Assembly: GCA_900555615.1 (NCBI GenBank)
Contig: USMB01000002.1
Coordinates: 1-64,000, forward strand
Length of the DNA: 64,000 nucleotides
Reading direction: 5' to 3'
DNA from: an uncultured Clostridium sp.
GTDB taxonomy: Bacteria > Bacillota > Clostridia > TANB77 > CAG-508
Positions 25,721 to 36,121 of the stretch are shown here, piece by piece (the first letter of the stretch is position 1; the number at the start of each line of letters is the position of its first letter). The notes below the pieces were generated by a model. It ran no database searches and had not been told where the DNA came from. It saw only the letters and a program-made list of their open reading frames with translations. The translations under genes were made by a program, and so were the position numbers.

Positions 25721-25782
25721 TGCGAATTTGGGGTCGGTTCTTTTTTGAGCATGCGAAAAAAAGAACCGACCCCAAATTCGCA
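25721..25782. repeat. REP-like inverted pair (terminator-like palindrome)
   Basis: TGCGAATTTGGGGTCGGTTC plus T's on the left (25721-25746) pairs with the full complement on the right (25756-25782) around a nine-base loop. It lies behind the spoIIQ-like gene and probably also ends its transcript. Confidence 0.85.
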
Positions 25783-25802
25783 CTCAGCAAATTCTTAAAA
25801 AC

Positions 25803-25831
25803 TTGACAATTCTTACCATATATGTTATAAT
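25803..25831 (+). promoter_or_regulatory. Consensus sigma-A promoter of the RNase J gene
   Basis: TTGACA (25803-25808), a 17-base spacer and TATAAT (25826-25831): a perfect consensus. The leader to the start at 26077 is about 240 bases and holds a small TTGCC/GGGCAA hairpin near 25843 but no recognised riboswitch. Confidence 0.88.
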
Positions 25832-26076
25832 GCAAAGCAGATTGCCAAAGGGCAAAAAAAGAGATTTTATTTTAATGTATTAAAGAGATGAAAAAAGCTA
25901 ATAATGAGAATAGCTAGAACAATGAGAAAAAATATTTAGAAAAATAAAAAGAGAAGTTTATAAAAAACATGAAAGAGCGGTAGTTCATGTTTAATAAGCT
26001 TTATTTGTTTTATATATTTCTATTTGTACGTAAAATGAAAATCAATTCAAAAATAAGGGAGGAGAAATTTAAAAAT

Positions 26077-28044
26077 ATGACAGATGAAAACAAAGTTACA
26101 GAAGTAGAAGAAGTTGTTGAAAATTCAACTAATACAAATGACAATAATTCTACAATTGAAAAAAAGAAAAATGGTATTATTAGAAGAAATACTCGTAGAA
26201 GAACAAGGGAAAACAAAAAAGAAATAGAAAGTGTTGAAGCAACTCGTGAAGAAAAACAAAAAAGCGAGAAAAATGAAAATAATAAGAATGTTGAAAACAA
26301 TTTAAACAACAAAAATAAGCAAAGAAGCCCAAGAACAAAAAGAAGAACAAGAAGAGAGAACACAGAGAATAGAAGTATATTCAAAAGTTCAAAATTAAAA
26401 ATAATCCCATTAGGAGGATTACATGAAATTGGTAAGAATATTACAGTTTTCGAATATGAAGATGAGATAATAGTTGTAGATTGTGGTATTTCTTTCCCAG
26501 AAGATGATATGTTAGGTGTAGATTTAGTAATACCAGATATCACATACTTAGTTAAAAATCAAGAAAAAATCAAAGGAATGGTAATTACACATGGTCATGA
26601 GGACCATATTGGTGGAATTCCATATTTCTTAAAACAAATAAATGTGCCAATTTATGCAACAAGATTAACTGTTGGATTAATTAATAATAAATTGGAAGAA
26701 CATAAATTGCTAAGAAGCACAGAGATGCATACAGTAAATCAAGGTGATACAATAAAATTAGGAAAGAACTTTAAAGTAGAGTTTATAAGAAGTTCACACA
26801 GTATCCCAGATTCAGTAATGTTAGCAATAACAACACCAGCTGGAACGATTTTACACACAGGTGATTTTAAAGTGGATTATACACCAATTGATGGGCAATT
26901 GATGGATTTAGGAAGAATTGCAGAATTAGGAAATCAAGGAATTTTAGCATTAATGTCAGATAGTACTAATGCTGAAAGAAAAGGCTTCACAATGTCAGAA
27001 AGTTCAGTTGGAGAAGTTTTTGAAAAAGTATTCCAAAATTGTACAAAAAGAATTGTAGTAGCAACATTTGCTTCAAATGTACACAGAATTCAACAAATTG
27101 TTAATTCAGCAGTTAAATATGGAAGAAAAATTGCTGTATGTGGTAGAAGTATGATAAATATTATAACAACATCAATAGAATTAGGATATATCAAATGTCC
27201 AGAAAATTTATTTATTGATATTGATATGATAGGAAGCTATACAGATGACCAACTTGTTATAATAACAACAGGAAGTCAAGGTGAACCAATGTCAGCATTA
27301 ACAAGAATGGCTGCAGGAGACCACAGAAAAGTAAAAATTACACCAAATGATTTGATAATCATTTCTGCAACACCAATTCCAGGAAATGAAAAATATGTTT
27401 CAAAGGTAATTGATGATTTAATGCAATTAGGTGCAGAAGTTGTATATAGTGCTTTAGCTGATGTTCACGTTTCTGGACATGCTTGCCAAGAAGAACAAAA
27501 ATTGATAATGGCTTTAGCAAAACCAAAATATTTTATACCAGTTCATGGTGAATATAGACAATTAAGAGCTCATCAAGAAACCGCAGAATTGATGGGAATT
27601 GATAAAGATAATATATTCATGTTAACAAATGGAAGAGTATTAGAATTAAGCGAAGAAGAAGCTAAGTTCAATGGTTCAGTTCCAAGTGGAAGAGTTTTAG
27701 TTGATGGACTTGGAGTTGGAGATGTTGGAAATATTGTATTAAGAGATAGACAACATTTAGCACAAGATGGGCTTATAGTTATTGTATTAACAATGGATTC
27801 TCAAACAGGAGAAGTTGTAGCAGGTCCAGATGTTATATCAAGAGGATTTGTATATGTAAGAGAATCAGAAAACTTGATGGATGATGTAAAGAGTGTAGTA
27901 AGACATGAAGTAGCAAAATGTGAAGAAAGAGGAGTTCGTGATTGGTCAACAATTAAGACAACAGTAAAAGAAAACTTACGTGACTACTTGTTTATTAAAA
28001 CAAAGAGAAACCCAATGATCATACCAATTATAATGGAGGTTTAA
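26077..28044 (+). CDS. rnj: Ribonuclease J
   Basis: 655 residues from ATG 26077 after GGGAGGAG; the frame upstream to 25987 lacks a ribosome site. The first 100 residues are disordered and Arg/Asn/Lys-rich ('RRNTRRRTREN', 'RRTRREN'), an extension seen in some clostridial RNase J proteins. The metallo-beta-lactamase/beta-CASP core follows: 'PLGGLHEIGKN', the metal site HGHEDHIGG, 'HTGDFK', 'VSGHACQEEQK' and 'FIPVHGEYRQL'. RNase J has 5'-3' exonuclease and endonuclease activity and matures rRNA and mRNA. The basic tail may bind RNA (inference). gltX begins one base after its stop. Confidence 0.95.
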   Translation: MTDENKVTEVEEVVENSTNTNDNNSTIEKKKNGIIRRNTRRRTRENKKEIESVEATREEKQKSEKNENNKNVENNLNNKNKQRSPRTKRRTRRENTENRSIFKSSKLKIIPLGGLHEIGKNITVFEYEDEIIVVDCGISFPEDDMLGVDLVIPDITYLVKNQEKIKGMVITHGHEDHIGGIPYFLKQINVPIYATRLTVGLINNKLEEHKLLRSTEMHTVNQGDTIKLGKNFKVEFIRSSHSIPDSVMLAITTPAGTILHTGDFKVDYTPIDGQLMDLGRIAELGNQGILALMSDSTNAERKGFTMSESSVGEVFEKVFQNCTKRIVVATFASNVHRIQQIVNSAVKYGRKIAVCGRSMINIITTSIELGYIKCPENLFIDIDMIGSYTDDQLVIITTGSQGEPMSALTRMAAGDHRKVKITPNDLIIISATPIPGNEKYVSKVIDDLMQLGAEVVYSALADVHVSGHACQEEQKLIMALAKPKYFIPVHGEYRQLRAHQETAELMGIDKDNIFMLTNGRVLELSEEEAKFNGSVPSGRVLVDGLGVGDVGNIVLRDRQHLAQDGLIVIVLTMDSQTGEVVAGPDVISRGFVYVRESENLMDDVKSVVRHEVAKCEERGVRDWSTIKTTVKENLRDYLFIKTKRNPMIIPIIMEV

Positions 28045-28045
28045 T

Positions 28046-29707
28046 ATGGATTACAAAGATTTAGCAAATTTAATCTTTCCAGATGCGAAAGAAATATCAT
28101 ATTATGAAGAAAAATACCCAGAAAGAAATTTAACAGAAGGAGCAGTTGTAACAAGATTTGCTCCTAGCCCAACTGGGTTTGTACATATAGGAGGTCTATA
28201 TCAAGCATTAGTTGCAAGAACTATTGCAGAAAAGACAGGTGGAGTATTCTTTTTAAGAGTAGAAGATACAGACCAAAAAAGAGAAGTTGAAAATGGAGTT
28301 ACAGGAATAGTAAATTCTCTAAAAGATTTTGACATGGCACCAGATGAAGGAATGATTTCAGATACAGAAGAAATCGGAAATTATGGTCCATATAAACAAA
28401 GTCTAAGAAAAGACATATATCAAGCATATGCAAAATATATGATTGAACAAGGAAAAGCATATCCATGTTTTTGTACACCAGAAGACTTAGATGAAATTAG
28501 ACAAAAACAAGAAGCTGCAAAATTAAGAACAGGATATTATGGAGTTTGGGCAAAATGCAGAAATTTATCTGTTGAAGAAATGGCAGAAAAAATTAAAGCA
28601 GGAGAACCATATATAATCAGATTTAAATCACCAGGAAGAGAAGACAGAAAAATCAAACATAAAGATGTTATAAAAGGAAATGTTGATTTCCCAGAAAACG
28701 ACCAAGATATCGTAATAATAAAGGCAGATGGACTTCCAACATATCACTTTGCACATGCAGTTGATGACCATCTAATGCATACAACACATGTAATAAGAAG
28801 TGATGAATGGTTATCATCAGTTCCATTACATTTACAATTATTCCATGAATTAGGATTTAAAGCTCCAAAATATGCACATATTTCACCAATTATGAAAAAT
28901 GATAATGGTGGAAAGCGTAAATTGAGCAAGAGAAAAGACCCAGAAGCAGCTGTTTCATACTATAAAGAACAAGGTATTCCAGCAGATGCTGTTAAAGAAT
29001 ATTTGTTAAATATTGCAAACTCTACATTTGAAAATTGGAGAAGGGCAAATCCAGACAAACCAATGGAAGAATTTGATTTCCAATTAAATAAAATGAGTGT
29101 TAGTGGTGCATTATTCGATATGGTAAAATTATTAGATATTGGAAAAACAGTAATATCTAAAATGACAGCAGAAGCTGTTTATGAAAAAGCTTTAGAATGG
29201 GCAAAAGAGTATGATAGTGAGCTTGAAGCATTATTACAAGACAAAGAATATGCTTTAAAAGTTTTCGGAATTGAAAGAGGAAACAAAAAGCCAAGAAAAG
29301 ATATTGCAAAATGGTCAGATGTAAAAGAAAACATCGACTATATGTATGATTCAGAGTTTTACAATAAAGTCCAAGAATATCCATATCAACCAGCAATTTC
29401 AGACAAAGAAGATATCTCTAAAATCTTAGATTTATATATCGAAAAATATTATGATGAAAATGATGACAAACAAGCTTGGTTTGATAAAATCAAAGCATTA
29501 GCAGTTGAAATGGGATATGCAGGAGAAGTTAAAGAATTTAAAGCAAATCCTGGAATGTACAAAGCTCATGTTGGTGATGTAAGTACAGTTTTAAGAGTTG
29601 CATTAACTTCTAGAACAAATACTCCTGATATGTACGAAATTATGCAAGTTCTTGGAAAAGATAGAATTGCTAAACGTTTTGAAGTTGCTAAGGAGAATTT
29701 AAAATAA
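28046..29707 (+). CDS. gltX: Glutamyl-tRNA synthetase
   Basis: 553-residue class I synthetase. The HIGH motif appears as HIGG in 'FAPSPTGFVHIGGLYQALV', and the KMSKS loop as KLSKRKD. 'YHFAHAVDDHLM' and 'VIRSDEWLSS' belong to the GluRS/GlnRS catalytic domain, and the C-terminal 200 residues form the helical anticodon-binding part. This is the longer GluRS type seen in many Clostridia. Whether it also charges tRNA-Gln (with a GatCAB step) cannot be told. It follows the RNase J gene with no real gap. Confidence 0.94.
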   Translation: MDYKDLANLIFPDAKEISYYEEKYPERNLTEGAVVTRFAPSPTGFVHIGGLYQALVARTIAEKTGGVFFLRVEDTDQKREVENGVTGIVNSLKDFDMAPDEGMISDTEEIGNYGPYKQSLRKDIYQAYAKYMIEQGKAYPCFCTPEDLDEIRQKQEAAKLRTGYYGVWAKCRNLSVEEMAEKIKAGEPYIIRFKSPGREDRKIKHKDVIKGNVDFPENDQDIVIIKADGLPTYHFAHAVDDHLMHTTHVIRSDEWLSSVPLHLQLFHELGFKAPKYAHISPIMKNDNGGKRKLSKRKDPEAAVSYYKEQGIPADAVKEYLLNIANSTFENWRRANPDKPMEEFDFQLNKMSVSGALFDMVKLLDIGKTVISKMTAEAVYEKALEWAKEYDSELEALLQDKEYALKVFGIERGNKKPRKDIAKWSDVKENIDYMYDSEFYNKVQEYPYQPAISDKEDISKILDLYIEKYYDENDDKQAWFDKIKALAVEMGYAGEVKEFKANPGMYKAHVGDVSTVLRVALTSRTNTPDMYEIMQVLGKDRIAKRFEVAKENLK

Positions 29708-29726
29708 TTAAAAGGAGGGACACAAT

Positions 29727-29915
29727 ATGGACTACAAAGTTGGAGATATAGTTAGAACCAAAAAGCCGCATCCATGTGGAAGCAAGCTATGGGAAATAAC
29801 CAGAGTTGGAGTAGATTTTAAATTAAAATGCCAAGGTTGTGGACATATTGTGATTCTGGACAGACCAAAGGCAATAAAAAGGATAACAAAAATAGAAAAA
29901 AGAGCAGACATATAA
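29727..29915 (+). CDS. DUF951 small zinc-ribbon-like protein
   Basis: 62 residues after AAAGGAGG. The pattern 'KVGDIVRTKKPHPCGS..W.I.RVG.D..LKCQGCGHIV.L.R' is that of the DUF951 family, with three cysteines (C, C, C) that could bind metal. The family is widespread in Bacillota, often near ychF, rpsF or engB; its role is unknown. Its last codons form half of the terminator stem that follows. Confidence 0.85.
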   Translation: MDYKVGDIVRTKKPHPCGSKLWEITRVGVDFKLKCQGCGHIVILDRPKAIKRITKIEKRADI

Positions 29916-29931
29916 AGTTTGCTCTTTTACT
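29898..29931. terminator. Bidirectional terminator between DUF951 gene and engB
   Basis: AAAAGAGCA / TGCTCTTTT (29898-29906 with 29920-29928). It overlaps the end of the DUF951 coding region and sits just before the end of the convergent engB. Confidence 0.75.
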
Positions 29932-29932
29932 T

Positions 29933-30514
29933 TTACAAATAAGATTCAATTATTTTCCAAACCTCATCACTATACACTTTTCTTTCAGAAGAAAAAGGAA
30001 GAGTAGTAATATCACCAATAGGATTAAGTTGTTTTTGAATATTTTTTGCAGTATCATCCACTTTAGTTTTTGCAATTTTATCAGCTTTATTAGCTAAAAT
30101 CATGCAAGGCAAGCCACTTCTAATGACATAATCATACATTAAAAAATCATTTTGAGTAGGGTCATGTCTAATATCAACCAAAAAGATAATTAAACAAATT
30201 TCCTTGCGATGTTGCAAATAATATTCAATAAATTCACCAACTTTAACCTGTTCTTGTTTAGACATTTTGCTATATCCATAACCAGGCAAGTCAACAAAAT
30301 AAAATTTATCGTCCATATTATAAAAATTAAGTTGGCGAGTTTTTCCAGGTTCACTACTAGTACGAGCCAATTTTTTTCTATTAATCATTGTATTTATAAA
30401 GCTTGATTTTCCAACATTAGACTTTCCAACCAAAACTACTTCTGGTAATTCATTTTTAGGATATTGATTAGCTTTAACTGCTGAAATTTCAAAGCGAGGA
30501 TTTTTTATTATCAT
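29933..30514 (-). CDS. engB: Ribosome assembly GTPase EngB (YsxC)
   Basis: 193 residues, ATG after GAAGGAAAAT. Circular GTPase motifs: G1 GKSNVGKSS, G3 'DLPGYGYSK', G4 NKAD, with 'TSSEPGKTRQLNFY' as switch I, characteristic of EngB/YihA. It is needed for 50S subunit maturation. It stands alone on the minus strand. Confidence 0.95.
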   Translation of the reverse strand: MIIKNPRFEISAVKANQYPKNELPEVVLVGKSNVGKSSFINTMINRKKLARTSSEPGKTRQLNFYNMDDKFYFVDLPGYGYSKMSKQEQVKVGEFIEYYLQHRKEICLIIFLVDIRHDPTQNDFLMYDYVIRSGLPCMILANKADKIAKTKVDDTAKNIQKQLNPIGDITTLPFSSERKVYSDEVWKIIESYL

Positions 30515-30579
30515 AATTTTCCTTCTTTCTCATAAAATTATGTATTAATTATAACATGAATACTGGAAAGATGCAAGAA

Positions 30580-30624
30580 AGAGTCTGTCCTTTTCTTCAT
30601 ATTGCGAAAAAAAGGGCAGACTCT
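30580..30624. repeat. Divergent REP-like inverted pair
   Basis: AGAGTCTGTCCTTTT (30580-30594) pairs with AAAAAAAGGGCAGACTCT (30607-30624) around a loop that contains ATTGCG. It has the same layout as the GGGGTCGGTCC repeats with a changed core, and it lies between the divergent start of engB and the end of purA. Confidence 0.6.
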
Positions 30625-30675
30625 AATTTTACGGTAAGTTTTTAAGTAACGTGTTGATTTTGCTAAATGCTAGAT

Positions 30676-32058
<1,383 letters not shown>

Positions 32059-32160
32059 TTATACCATAAAAGCTGGAAACAAGCAATAGATATAGAAGTA
32101 GATTGACAATTAAAGAATTTTGTAATAGTATATCTGTAAAATAAGAGAAAGGAACAAGAA

Positions 32161-33180
32161 ATGAAAGAATATTTAAAAATATTATCAAATGAAATTCCGG
32201 ATTTTTTGAATGATTACATAAACACACCTCAAATGCAAAAGTTGGCAGGAATAAGTGTGTCATGTGGTACATATTATACAAAATTATTTGACAAAATGGT
32301 ATGGTATTCAAGTTTAGACCATAGCATAGCAGTTAGTCTAATCGTATGGAATTTTACAAAAGACAAAAAGCAAACAATTGCAGGGCTATTTCACGATATA
32401 GCAACACCAGTATTTAAGCACAGTATAGACTTTATGAATGGAGATTATAAAAAGCAAGAATCAACAGAAGAACTTACAACTCAAATAATCAGTGAATCCA
32501 AAGAAATAATGTCATTATTAAAAAGAGATGGAATAAAAATAGAAGAGGTTGATAATTATCATATATATCCAATAGCAGATAATGATACTCCAATGTTATC
32601 AGCAGATAGGTTAGAATATACATTTTCTAATGGATTAGATGTATGTAAAAATATTTGGAACTTAGAAGAAGTAAAAGAAATTTATGAAAATATAGAAATT
32701 CAGAAAAATGAGCAAGGCATTGAAGAACTAGGATTTAAAGATATCAAAATTGCAGAAAAATTTGTAAAAGGAATGAGAATATTATCAAATTCATACATAG
32801 ATAATAGAACAAAATTCTCAATGCAATTTTTAGCAGATATAATGAAAATAATGTCATCACAAAATTTGATAACCAAAAAGGATTTATATGAATTATCAGA
32901 AAAAGAAGTAATAGAAAAAATCGAAAAATGTGATTATGCTGAGATTTCACAAAAATTCGATATGTGGAAAAATGCTCATGAAATCAAAGAGAGTGATGAA
33001 AAGGTTAAAGATAAATATTGTGTAAGTATTGATGCCAAAATAAGATATATAAATCCATTAGTAAATGGAATACGAATAAGTGAAATATCAGAAGTGGCAA
33101 AAGAAGAAATACAAAAGGCACTTGAATTTAAAACAAAAAAATATGCATATTTAGATTTTGACAATTTTAAAATTTTATAA
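32161..33180 (+). CDS. HD-domain phosphohydrolase
   Basis: 339 residues, ATG 32161 after GAAAGGAAC. The HD signature is spread as 'SLDHSIAVSLIVW' (first His), 'AGLFHDIATPVFKH' (His-Asp) and 'SADRLEYTFSNG' (second Asp). This arrangement belongs to the metal-dependent HD hydrolases that act on nucleotides; no GYP motif or kinase domain is present. The C-terminal third is helical. The substrate is unknown. The gene lies between purA (divergent) and the damaged flavoprotein gene. Confidence 0.75.
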   Translation: MKEYLKILSNEIPDFLNDYINTPQMQKLAGISVSCGTYYTKLFDKMVWYSSLDHSIAVSLIVWNFTKDKKQTIAGLFHDIATPVFKHSIDFMNGDYKKQESTEELTTQIISESKEIMSLLKRDGIKIEEVDNYHIYPIADNDTPMLSADRLEYTFSNGLDVCKNIWNLEEVKEIYENIEIQKNEQGIEELGFKDIKIAEKFVKGMRILSNSYIDNRTKFSMQFLADIMKIMSSQNLITKKDLYELSEKEVIEKIEKCDYAEISQKFDMWKNAHEIKESDEKVKDKYCVSIDAKIRYINPLVNGIRISEISEVAKEEIQKALEFKTKKYAYLDFDNFKIL

Positions 33181-33230
33181 TAATATAGTAATACAGACAT
33201 AAGATTAGAAAATAGAAAGGAAGAGATACA

Positions 33231-34172
33231 ATGTAAAAGAAAATAGAAGAATTGAATGGATTTAAAGATTTGAGGATAGTTGATAATTTTTATTAAACAT
33301 CAAGCTTTTTTCCAATGCCAACAACAGAAATAGGAACATTAATTGAATCAGGTCAAACAAATTTGGGGTCATATTCACTATGTTTTCCATATTACATAGC
33401 AGGAAAGGACTATTATGCAATGTTGCTTTGCTGTAGAAATAGTTCAAATACAGCTAAAAATATATTAAGAACAGGAAAATGTACAATCAATTTTATAACA
33501 GATAAAAGAAAATATTTTAAAGAAGCGGTAAGACTAGGATATCCAGGAGAAACAACTGAAGAAAAAATGAAAGATTGTATTTTCAATTTAGTTGATGGAA
33601 AAAGTGCAAGAGAAAATCCAAATGAACAATATCCAAAGATAGTTCAAGAAGCCTTCCAAGTATTTGAATGTACATGGGTTAGAGAATTAGACGGTGCGGA
33701 AAATGACAAAGTGCAAGATGAATATTTGCCACCATACCATCAATTTAATGGAATAACAAGTCAATTTGGAGCACACTTTATATTAAAAGTGGACCATATC
33801 TTAATGAAACCTAAATATTATGATGCAATAATAAATGGTGTAAGTTCAAGTGTATTCCCACAAGTTCCAGTAGATTATGGATATCGTGATAATAAAAACT
33901 TCTGGTATACAAGATTTAAAAGACCAATTTCAGAGCCAATTCCAGCAAGCAAAGGAATCAGCTTAGATACTGTAAAATATGCGGCATCAAGAATTGATCC
34001 AGATGTAAAGTTCACGGATGAGGCATGTGCAAAATTGATAAAAGTTCCAAGAGTATTTTTGAGTACTGTATTAAAAGGCTGTGTTTCATGGGCAAAAGAA
34101 AATAATGTAACATTGATTACAGAAAAAGAGATGGAAATGATTCAAGATAAGAGAAATAAAGAGAAAAAATAA
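33231..34172 (+). pseudogene. Flavin reductase-like protein gene with two N-terminal TAA codons
   Basis: A ribosome site (AAAGGAAGAG) is followed by ATG at 33231, but the second codon is TAA (33234). The same frame goes on with KKIEELNGFKDLRIVDNFY, then a second TAA (33294), then TSSFFPMPTTEIG and an intact flavin-reductase-like FMN-binding domain to 34172 (NLGSYSLCFPYYIAGKDYYAM, CRNSSNTAKNIL, GKCTINFI). Both stops could derive from CAA by a single C-to-T change. The ATG at 33315 has no ribosome site and would start inside the conserved domain. The gene is probably dead or expressed only by reinitiation. Confidence 0.7.
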
Positions 34173-34195
34173 ATAACATATGGGATGTGGAAAAA

Positions 34196-35318
34196 ATGAA
34201 TTGTGAAATTCAAGAAAAATGTGGAGGATGTGCATATGGAAAAATACCATATTCACAACAATTAAAAACAAAAACAGAATATGTAGAAAAGCAATTACAA
34301 AAATTAACTCAAAAGGTAAAAGTAAATTATTGTATTGGAATGGAAAATCCGTACAATTACAGGAATAAGGGAAAATATGCTTTAAAAAATGGTAAAATGG
34401 GTTTCTTCGAAGAAGGAACTCATAAAATTGTATATGCCAAATGTGCAATACAAAATGAAAAAATAAATCAAGTCGCAGATTATATATTTGAACTTGTAAA
34501 AAAATATCATATTAGCATTTATAATGAAGATTCAGGAAAAGGATTTTTAAGACATATTGTAATAAGATATGGATTTTATACAGATGAAATTATGGTTATA
34601 TTTGTAACTACAGATGGGAAGATGTATAAAAAACAAGAAATTGTAAAAGATTTAACAACAAAGTTCAAAGAGATAAAATCAATTATTCAAAATATCAATA
34701 TAAGAGAAACTAATGCAATATTAGGAAACAAAAATTTCAAAATGTATGGCTCTGATTTTATAATGGACAAGTTAGGGGAGTTGAAAATAAAAATTTCGCC
34801 ATTGTCTTTTTATCAAGTTAATCCTGTCCAGATGAAAAATTTATATGACACAGCAATTGATTTTGCTAAACTTACAGGAAATGAAGTGGTATATGATTTA
34901 TATTCTGGAATTGGAACGATTTCTTTAAGTGTTGCATCAAAGGCGAAAAAAGTGTATGGAATAGAAATTGTTAAAGATGCTGTAATTGATGCAAGGGCAA
35001 ATGCTAGGATGAACAATATTACAAATGCTTCTTTTATGGATGGAAAAGTTGAAGAATTGTTGCCTAAATTATGCAACAAGGAAAAGGCTGATGTAGTTTT
35101 TGTTGATCCACCTAGAAGCGGTTTGGATGCTAAAACAATTAAGACAATTCTTAAAGTTAAACCTAAGAAAGTAGTTTATATTAGTTGCAATCCTGATACT
35201 TTAGCTGATAATTTGATGTTGCTTGAAAAGGATTATGATATTAAGGTGGTTCAACCTGTTGATATGTTTCCGTTTACGCGGACATGTGGAATGTGTAGCT
35301 GTGTTTGATCTTAAGTAA
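34196..35318 (+). pseudogene. 23S rRNA (uracil-5-)-methyltransferase (RlmD/RumA type) with frameshifted end
   Basis: Start ATG 34196 (a GTG three codons upstream is possible). Cysteines C-x5-CGGC near the N-terminus and YAKC later fit the Fe-S cluster of RumA-like enzymes. The SAM domain has 'VYDLYSGIGTISLSV', 'VFVDPPRSGLD' and the catalytic Cys in YISCNPDTLA. An extra A at about 35282 changes the end: the current frame reads FPFTRTCGMCSCV and stops at 35308. Without that base it reads FPFTRHVECVAVFDLK and stops at 35318. The restored HVE carries the conserved catalytic glutamate. The gene is therefore inactive or the base is an error. Confidence 0.8.
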
Positions 35319-35327
35319 AATATTGCT

Positions 35328-35384
35328 GATTTGGGGTCGGTCCTTTTTTGAACATGTGAAAAAAAGGACCGACCCCAAATGCGC
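35328..35384. repeat. REP-like inverted pair
   Basis: GATTTGGGGTCGGTCC plus T's (35328-35349) pairs with AAAAAAAGGACCGACCCC plus AAATGCGC (35359-35384). It is placed between the methyltransferase gene and the convergent PurA-like gene. Confidence 0.85.
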
Positions 35385-35435
35385 AAATGAACAATGAGAA
35401 AGCTGATAAGTTTACTAAACTTATCAGCTTTCTTA

Positions 35436-35969
35436 TTAGTAGTACTTTTCCTTGAAATGAGGCAATCCCCTTTCATCAATGAAAGCAGTAACAGATACAT
35501 GTTCACATGTATAAGAAACTTCATGGACTTTAGTGGCCATCAAAATATAGCGAAGATAGTTCTTTGCAGCTAAAGGTAACTCTTCAGCAGTATCTTCATC
35601 AAAATCCCAACCACCAACAGAAACGATTGAGTAAACTGGTTTGCAACTTACTAAATCATTTTCTGGAACAATCCGAGTCATGTTTTGCTTATACTTATAA
35701 GTAGTGCAAGCAATAACATTGCCATAAATTAATCCAGCTCTACCAATAACATCAAGGTTTTGGATAATCAGTTTCTTTACATTATTCTTCTTGATTAGAG
35801 AATTTAATAGAACTAAATCCATCCAACCAAAGTGTGATGCACTTCCATCATAGCCTTCATAGAATACTTGACCTAAAGAAGTCTCGATAGGAGTTTCAGT
35901 AGGAAAGTGATCGTCATCAACCCAAAAAGCAGGAAGAATCAAGGTTTCATTATTAACAGTGGTAATCAT
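35436..35969 (-). CDS. Stand-alone PurA C-terminal-like protein without P-loop
   Basis: 177 residues, ATG 35969 with AGGAGG eight bases upstream. From about residue 45 the sequence follows the C-terminal half of adenylosuccinate synthetase: 'FGWMDLVLLNSLI' (Pur[13 protein letters not shown]), 'LIIQNLDVIG' ([10 protein letters not shown]), a KPVYSIVSVGGWDFDED ([15 protein letters not shown]) and 'EELPLAAKNYLRYI' ([14 protein letters not shown]). It lacks the GDEGKG loop and the GNNAGH region entirely, so it cannot be a full synthetase. The last 30 residues differ. The ORF looks intact and translated; its function is unknown. Confidence 0.65.
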   Translation of the reverse strand: MITTVNNETLILPAFWVDDDHFPTETPIETSLGQVFYEGYDGSASHFGWMDLVLLNSLIKKNNVKKLIIQNLDVIGRAGLIYGNVIACTTYKYKQNMTRIVPENDLVSCKPVYSIVSVGGWDFDEDTAEELPLAAKNYLRYILMATKVHEVSYTCEHVSVTAFIDERGLPHFKEKYY

Positions 35970-36069
35970 AAAGTTTTTCCTCCTCGTTTGTATAAATTAT
36001 TATTACAACGAAAAAACAAAAATTCTACGAAATATTATACCACTATTTATAAAATAATGCAATAGGAAA

Positions 36070-36101
36070 ACCAGCTGCTTCTAGTTTTAGAGCCAGCTGG
36101 T
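36070..36101 (-). terminator. Hairpin after serS
   Basis: ACCAGCTG / CAGCTGGT (36070-36077 with 36094-36101), followed on the minus strand by TTTTCC. It lies 20 bases past the serS stop. Confidence 0.6.
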
Positions 36102-36121
36102 CTATTTTATAGCTACTATTT

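Noticed and set aside
25987..26076. Thirty-residue hydrophobic extension of RNase J
   Set aside because: No ribosome site before it, and the ATG at 26077 has GGGAGGAG; the extension would be odd for a cytosolic nuclease.
33234..33296. TAA read as glutamine (alternative genetic code)
   Set aside because: TAA ends most clear genes of the window at the right place (rsmH neighbour genes, spoIIAA, patatin), so recoding is not credible; the two TAA codons are more likely mutations.
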